Positions 14,946 to 18,711 of a stretch of DNA of 18,711 nt are shown here, piece after piece. This DNA comes from an uncultured Treponema sp. (GTDB lineage: Bacteria; Spirochaetota; Spirochaetia; Treponematales; Treponemataceae). Numbering within the stretch: the first letter of the stretch is position 1; every line of letters begins with the position of its first letter. The DNA lies in the NCBI GenBank assembly GCA_947165795.1, contig CAMVBP010000013.1, positions 1-18,711 of the forward strand, given 5' to 3'. The position numbers and the translations under genes were made by a program. Below the pieces are notes generated by a model, which ran no database searches, had not been told where the DNA came from, and saw only the letters and a list, made by a program, of their open reading frames with translations.

Positions 14946-14987
14946 ACTAAATATAGTATATGACTTTTCAGATTCCCGCAACTAAGC

Positions 14988-14993
14988 TATAAT
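14988..14993 (+). promoter_or_regulatory. -10 element of the 15001 gene, predicted leaderless start
   Basis: A perfect TATAAT ends eight bases before the ATG at 15001, so the expected start is at 15000-15001. No Shine-Dalgarno is present. The -35 (TTTTCA at 14965-14970) is weak. Confidence 0.55.
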
Positions 14994-15000
14994 TAAGTTT

Positions 15001-15417
15001 ATGGAAAATAGTCTTCAGATTAATCAGGCATTAAATTTAACAGATCAGCTTATTACATGTCTTGACGATGCAGAACGTCAGCTTTCTTCTGCCCGCAACT
15101 GGGGTTTTTTGGATGTACTTGGCGGCGGCTTAATTGTAGATTTAATAAAGCATTCAAAGCTTAATAATGCAAAATATTCAATGGAGCGCGTGAATTATTT
15201 AATGCAGGAGCTTCAGCGTGTTTTGGGAAACATTGCAATTCCGAATGACTATAGAATGCAGGTAGGCGGTTTTGCTACTTTTGCGGATTTCTTTTTTGAT
15301 TCCGGTATTGTAGATGTTTACATGACTGCAAAAATTATGAGCAGCTTGAACGAAGTGCGCAGATTAAAAGACCGCTGTTATGATTTAAAAGCAAAGCTTC
15401 AGGGAATGAGATATTAA
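15001..15417 (+). CDS. Conserved-looking small protein of unknown function
   Basis: I do not recognise a named family. The 138-residue protein is soluble and mostly helical, with no signal peptide. Residues 1-35 and 55-80 look amphipathic or coiled (NQALNLTDQLITCLDDAERQ; NAKYSMERVNYLMQELQRVL). They flank a distinctive NWGFLDVLGGGLIVDLIKHSK segment, and a second Gly/Phe-rich part is GGFATFADFFFDSGIVDVYM (about 89-108). A basic C-terminal helix follows. The Gly-rich central motif looks constrained and may mark a conserved family. It is divergent from cdd and its stop overlaps that of the converging ArsR gene. Codon use is like its neighbours. Confidence 0.8.
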   Translation: MENSLQINQALNLTDQLITCLDDAERQLSSARNWGFLDVLGGGLIVDLIKHSKLNNAKYSMERVNYLMQELQRVLGNIAIPNDYRMQVGGFATFADFFFDSGIVDVYMTAKIMSSLNEVRRLKDRCYDLKAKLQGMRY

Positions 15418-15770
15418 TTCTTTGCTTCTGAATTATCGTTTTTAATGCTTTCAATAACTGTATTAATTGAATTTATAAAATCAGACAGTTTTTCCAGGTC
15501 TTTGTGAATGGAAATTTTGTAAAAAATTTGAGTTCCGGTTTTCTGCGGAGTTATTAAGCCCATATCCTTTAAAACTTTTAAATGATGAGAAATTGCAGGG
15601 CGCGAAAGTCTTGCCGATTCTGCTAAATCTGTAACATTAATGCCTTTTTCTCCTGCGGCAGCAATGTCAATCAATAATTGCTGTCTGAATTCATCTCCAA
15701 GTGCAATAAAAAGAGGGAGAAGAGATCGCAGAATGTCTCTTGTTTTGTGAAGTTCTTCAATAGTAATCAT
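15414..15770 (-). CDS. ArsR-family transcriptional regulator
   Basis: A 118-residue winged-HTH protein. The HTH is at about 44-72 (INVTDLAESARLSRPAISHHLKVLKDMGLI), with a wing in KTGTQIFYKIS. It contains no cysteine, so the classical alpha-3 Cys metal site of ArsR/SmtB is absent; the inducer may be an organic or membrane-stress signal. A C-terminal helix (about 92-110) would serve dimerisation. It is divergent from the RND-type exporter with a shared control region at 15857-15944, the usual arrangement for a repressor of the pump and of itself. A candidate promoter, TTGACA-N17-GATAAT, is at minus 15891-15863; a second TTGACA at minus 15813-15808 pairs with TAAGAT (15790-15785). Its stop overlaps the 15001 gene by 3 nt. 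Confidence 0.9.
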   Translation of the reverse strand: MITIEELHKTRDILRSLLPLFIALGDEFRQQLLIDIAAAGEKGINVTDLAESARLSRPAISHHLKVLKDMGLITPQKTGTQIFYKISIHKDLEKLSDFINSINTVIESIKNDNSEAKN

Positions 15771-15856
15771 TTTTTTCTTCTTTTATCTTAAAGTACAGTT
15801 TTTATTCTGTCAAATATTCAAATAATTATTTTTTCACTTTTTTTTCCAAAATTCAG

Positions 15857-15885
15857 TTGACGATTATCTGCAATGTTATTATATT
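15857..15885 (+). promoter_or_regulatory. Promoter of the RND-type exporter
   Basis: TTGACG (15857-15862), a 17-bp spacer and TATATT (15880-15885). The expected start is near 15892, leaving a leader of about 73 nt that contains the half-site array and GGAGG at 15954-15958. Confidence 0.75.
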
Positions 15886-15891
15886 TGTCAA
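15863..15891 (-). promoter_or_regulatory. Promoter of the ArsR gene, overlapping the exporter promoter
   Basis: On the minus strand, TTGACA (15891-15886), a 17-bp spacer and GATAAT (15868-15863). It lies almost exactly on top of the plus-strand promoter, so the two polymerases should compete. Confidence 0.6.
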
Positions 15892-15894
15892 TAT

Positions 15895-15944
15895 GTTTAA
15901 GTGTTTAAGAAATTAAACGAATAAACATATAAACGTTTGAACGT
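15895..15944. promoter_or_regulatory. Array of 8-bp-phased half-sites, probable ArsR-type operator
   Basis: Two GTTTAA units start at 15895 and 15903. Their inverse TTAAAC starts at 15913 and is followed at exact 8-bp steps by ATAAAC (15921), ATAAAC (15929) and TTGAAC (15937). The centre is an interrupted palindrome from 15891 to 15930: ATATGTTT/AAACATAT outside and GTTTAA/TTAAAC inside. It sits just downstream of the exporter -10 and abuts the arsR -35, as expected for a shared operator. Confidence 0.65.
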
Positions 15945-15964
15945 AATAATACTGGAGGCACACA

Positions 15965-18685
15965 TTGAAATTTGCTAAACGATTTTTTAAAAGGCCGCGT
16001 GTGATTATTGCCGCTTGTGTAATAATTACCGGTGTTCTCGGCTTTTTTATTAAGGATCTGGCGATTGATAATTCAATCCGGCAGTTTCTTCCGCAAAAAG
16101 ATGCTTCATACACACGTCTTTCAGAAACAGAAGATTTGTTTGGAAGCATGATGGTAATTGGTGTAAGTCTGGAAGCCAAAAACGGTTCAATTCTTACTCC
16201 TGAATACATTGATGTAATCCGCGAAATTACAGACCGTTCCCTTGAGCTTAGAGAAATTTCTGATGTAGATTCGCTTACTCATATTGATTTTGTCTGCGAA
16301 ACAGACGGTTCAATTTCTGCAAGTCAGCTTATTCCGGATACTTATACAGGCTCTCAGGAAGATATTGAACAGCTCGAAAGCCGTTTGAATGAATGGGATG
16401 CAATGTATAACAGGGTAGTTGTAAATGACAATATGACAGGAACTCAGCTTCAGATTACTCTTGCAGCCTATGATACAGATTACGAAACAGAGCTTGCTGC
16501 CCAGCTTGGTAAGAAAAAAATCAGAAGCGAAGCCGAAATGCAGGAAGGCGCTTTAAATGCCGTTACTGCAATTGTTAATGAAGCCACTGCCGGTCACAAT
16601 CTGGATGTAAAGATTTATGGAAATCCTGTTGTAATGCAGAATTCCCGCGTATTTATGCTTGCCGACCTCGCCCGTCTTATTCCGCTTGTAATTGTAGTTG
16701 TATTACTTTCTCTATACTTCAGCTTTAAGACTATGGACGGAACCTTACTTCCTCTGATTACTGTAGTTATGGCAACAAGCTGGACAATGGGTTTAATGTC
16801 TTTGTTCAAAGTTACATTCACTCTGGTTTCTTCTGTAATTCCTGTTGCGTTAATTGCGGTAGGTTCTGCTTACGGAATTCATGTGCTTACTCATTATTAT
16901 GTTGCACTTGATATGACCGGAGGTGAACTTACTCAGGAAAAATATAAGGAAGCAGTTTTCAACGGACTTCACGAAGTTATGAGCGCAGTTTTACTTGCGG
17001 GCATTACAACAATTATTGGATTTATTTCTTTAATTTCCAGCCCGATTGCTCCTCTCCACAGCTTTGCAGTATTTACAGCCGTTGGCGTTGCAATTTCCCT
17101 TTTGCTTGCAATTACCTTTATTCCGGCAATTCTTCTTCTTAAGGACTTTAATAAGGTTCAGTCAAGCCGCAATAAAAAACATCATCTTACAGAAAAGCTT
17201 GCGCGTAAAATTGAACAGGCAACTCGCCTTCGCGGCGGCAAAACAGCCGATGAAGCTCAGGGAGATACACTCTACCAGATTTACCATTTCTTCTGCGGTT
17301 CAAAAACAAGACTTTTCCTTTCAATTATTGTAATGATCGGACTTTCTGTAGTCGGCTTAAGAATGCTTAAAATTGATACAGCTCTTGTAAATTACTTCCC
17401 GGAAAGCTGCGATATGCGCCAGGATATGAACTATATCGATAAGCAGTTTGCTGGAACCAACAGCCTCTATCTGAATGTAAAAGGTCCGGAAAAGGGAAGC
17501 CTTACAAATCCTGAGATTCTTAAAGCTGTTGATGATTTGCAGAACTATATGGAAGAAGAATTTCCTGATGTAGGCAAAATTGTTTCCTTTACTGATTTTA
17601 TCAAGAGAATTAATCAGATATGGCATGTTCCTGCAGCAACCGGAGCAGATTCATCAATTGCAGACTTTTCCGGCGGAGAAAGCTTTGAAGCAGACAGCTT
17701 TGGCGGATTCGAGGATTTTGGAGAAGATTCTTTTGCAAGCGACACCTTTGGAGATTTCGGCGACTTTGGTGATGATACTTTTGGAGACGATACATTTGCA
17801 GATGCCGGTGAAACTTCAACATTTGATGCTTCTAACTGGGAAGATCCGAACACTGCCTATGCGGCGGCTCTTGAACAGACAGTAACAGTTGAAGAAGTAA
17901 TTAATATGCTCAATAAAGCATATATCAGTGCCGGCGGAAAAACTGCAAAAGTCGAAGACATTGTAAACGAACTTCAGAAGCAGGTTAATTACAACGGAAC
18001 TGCATATTACGAGATTCCGTACGATTACACAAAGTACCCGGTTGCAAGCCGCGAAGAACTTTCGGGAGTAGTACAGGGTTATCTTACATTACTTTCGGGC
18101 TCGCTCGACCGCTTTGTAGATGATGATATGAATCCTCAGATGATGCGCATTACTGTTCAGCTAAGAAATCATTCTACGCAGACAACCGGAGAAATTATTG
18201 CAGCCGCTCAAAAGTTTGCAGAAAATCATTTCCCGGAAGGCTACACACTCGAAGCAACAGGAACAGCCGAAATGGAATACACAATGACAAAGATGATTGT
18301 TTCCAGCCAGCTTACAAGCCTTTTAATTTCGCTGCTTTGTGTATTCGTCATTATTGCAGTTGCCTTCAAGAGCGGCTGGGCCGGTTTGCTTGGTGCCGTT
18401 CCGCTTGCACTTGCAATTATCCTGAACTACATGGTTATGGGATTTTCAGGAATTAATCTTGACCTTGTAACAAGTATTATTGCTTCGGTTGCAGTAGGTG
18501 TTGGAATAGATTATACAATTCACTTCCTTACAACTTACAGGGAAGAACGTTCAAAGAGCGACAATCTTGATGAAGTTACAAGAATGACATTCCGAAAGAG
18601 CGGACACGGAATTGTAACAAACGCAATTGCCGTCGGCTTCGGCTTCCTTGTTCTGTGCTTCAGTAAGTTTGTAGTTTTGCGATAC
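15965..18685 (+). CDS. RND/MMPL-type exporter (COG1033-like), 3' partial
   Basis: Starts at TTG 15965 with GGAGG six bases upstream and runs 907 codons to the adapter junction with no stop. Residues about 13-30 are helix 1, followed by a periplasmic domain. Helices 2-6 lie at about 237-395, including AVGSAYGIHVLTHYY, then helix 7 near 447 and a second periplasmic domain (470-775). Helices from 777 include VGVGIDYTIHFLTTYREE, the family TM motif. The last one or two helices and the stop are missing. Residues 569-620 are an unusual Asp/Gly/Phe-rich stretch. By family it moves lipids, hydrophobic compounds or drugs across the inner membrane using the proton gradient; the substrate is unknown. 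The divergent ArsR-type gene is its likely regulator. Confidence 0.92.
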
Positions 18686-18711
18686 AGATCGGAAGAGCAC
18701 ACGTCTGAACT
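18686..18711 (+). other. Illumina TruSeq adapter sequence (assembly artefact)
   Basis: The final 26 bases begin AGATCGGAAGAGC, followed by ACACGTCTGAACT. This is the start of the standard Illumina TruSeq read 1 adapter. Translated in the exporter frame it gives RSEEHTSEL, a well-known signature of adapter contamination in protein databases. It is not part of the genome. Confidence 0.98.

Noticed and set aside
14946..14981. cdd starting at TTG 14981
   Set aside because: The extra residues have no similarity to cytidine deaminases, and the stretch holds promoter elements; ATG 14945 gives the normal 136-residue length.
15895..15944. Phased short repeats as a CRISPR array or origin iterons
   Set aside because: Units are only 6-8 bp in a promoter region between divergent genes, with no spacers, cas genes or replication genes nearby; an operator fits better.
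16615..17853. Several 60-100 codon frames on both strands inside the exporter region
   Set aside because: All are shadows of the exporter frame, which is open for 907 codons with clear RND-family motifs.

Overview
The window looks like an 18.7 kb stretch of a low-GC, host-associated Treponema (spirochaete). This is inferred from the AT-rich codon use, the tandem six-helix MCPs with a divergent hairpin tip (FNAELEASSAGD), the bioY-bioM-bioN/birA cluster and several promoters that seem to give leaderless mRNAs. Species cannot be named from sequence alone. No rRNA, tRNA, CRISPR array or transposase was seen. No gene-free gap exceeds about 220 bp.

Layout: (1) 1-3560, two adjacent paralogous methyl-accepting chemotaxis proteins, the first cut by the window edge, closed by a long hairpin terminator. 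(2) 3695-6878, a biotin module: a BirA operator over the bioY promoter, then the ECF biotin importer bioY-bioM-bioN, converging on birA. (3) 6899-9286, leaderless purN converging on a 7TM-PAS-HD-GYP protein. (4) 9322-10427, a SemiSWEET/PQ-loop protein fused to a degenerate SGNH-like domain; a perfect internal Shine-Dalgarno could make the second half on its own. (5) 10585-13194, a CitA/DcuS-type sensor kinase, its response regulator and a Nudix hydrolase in one tightly coupled operon; the Nudix gene carries an in-frame block of palindromes. (6) 13176-14945 (minus), cdd, a NusG-domain-II protein and a Gx-type ECF S-component fused to an EcfT-like half. (7) 15001-15417, a small protein of unknown function. 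(8) 15414 to the end, an ArsR-family regulator divergent from a large RND/MMPL-type exporter, with overlapping promoters and an 8-bp-phased half-site array between them.

How the genes work together: BirA is both biotin ligase and probable repressor of the biotin importer, so region 2 is a self-contained supply loop. Regions 1 and 3 (MCPs, HD-GYP) belong to motility and cyclic-di-GMP signalling. Region 8 is a classical regulator/efflux pair, probably autoregulated through the shared operator.

Caution on the right edge: the last 26 bases (18686-18711) are Illumina TruSeq adapter sequence and not genome. The exporter gene is therefore artificially cut after codon 907, and its final residues (RSEEHTSEL) are an artefact.
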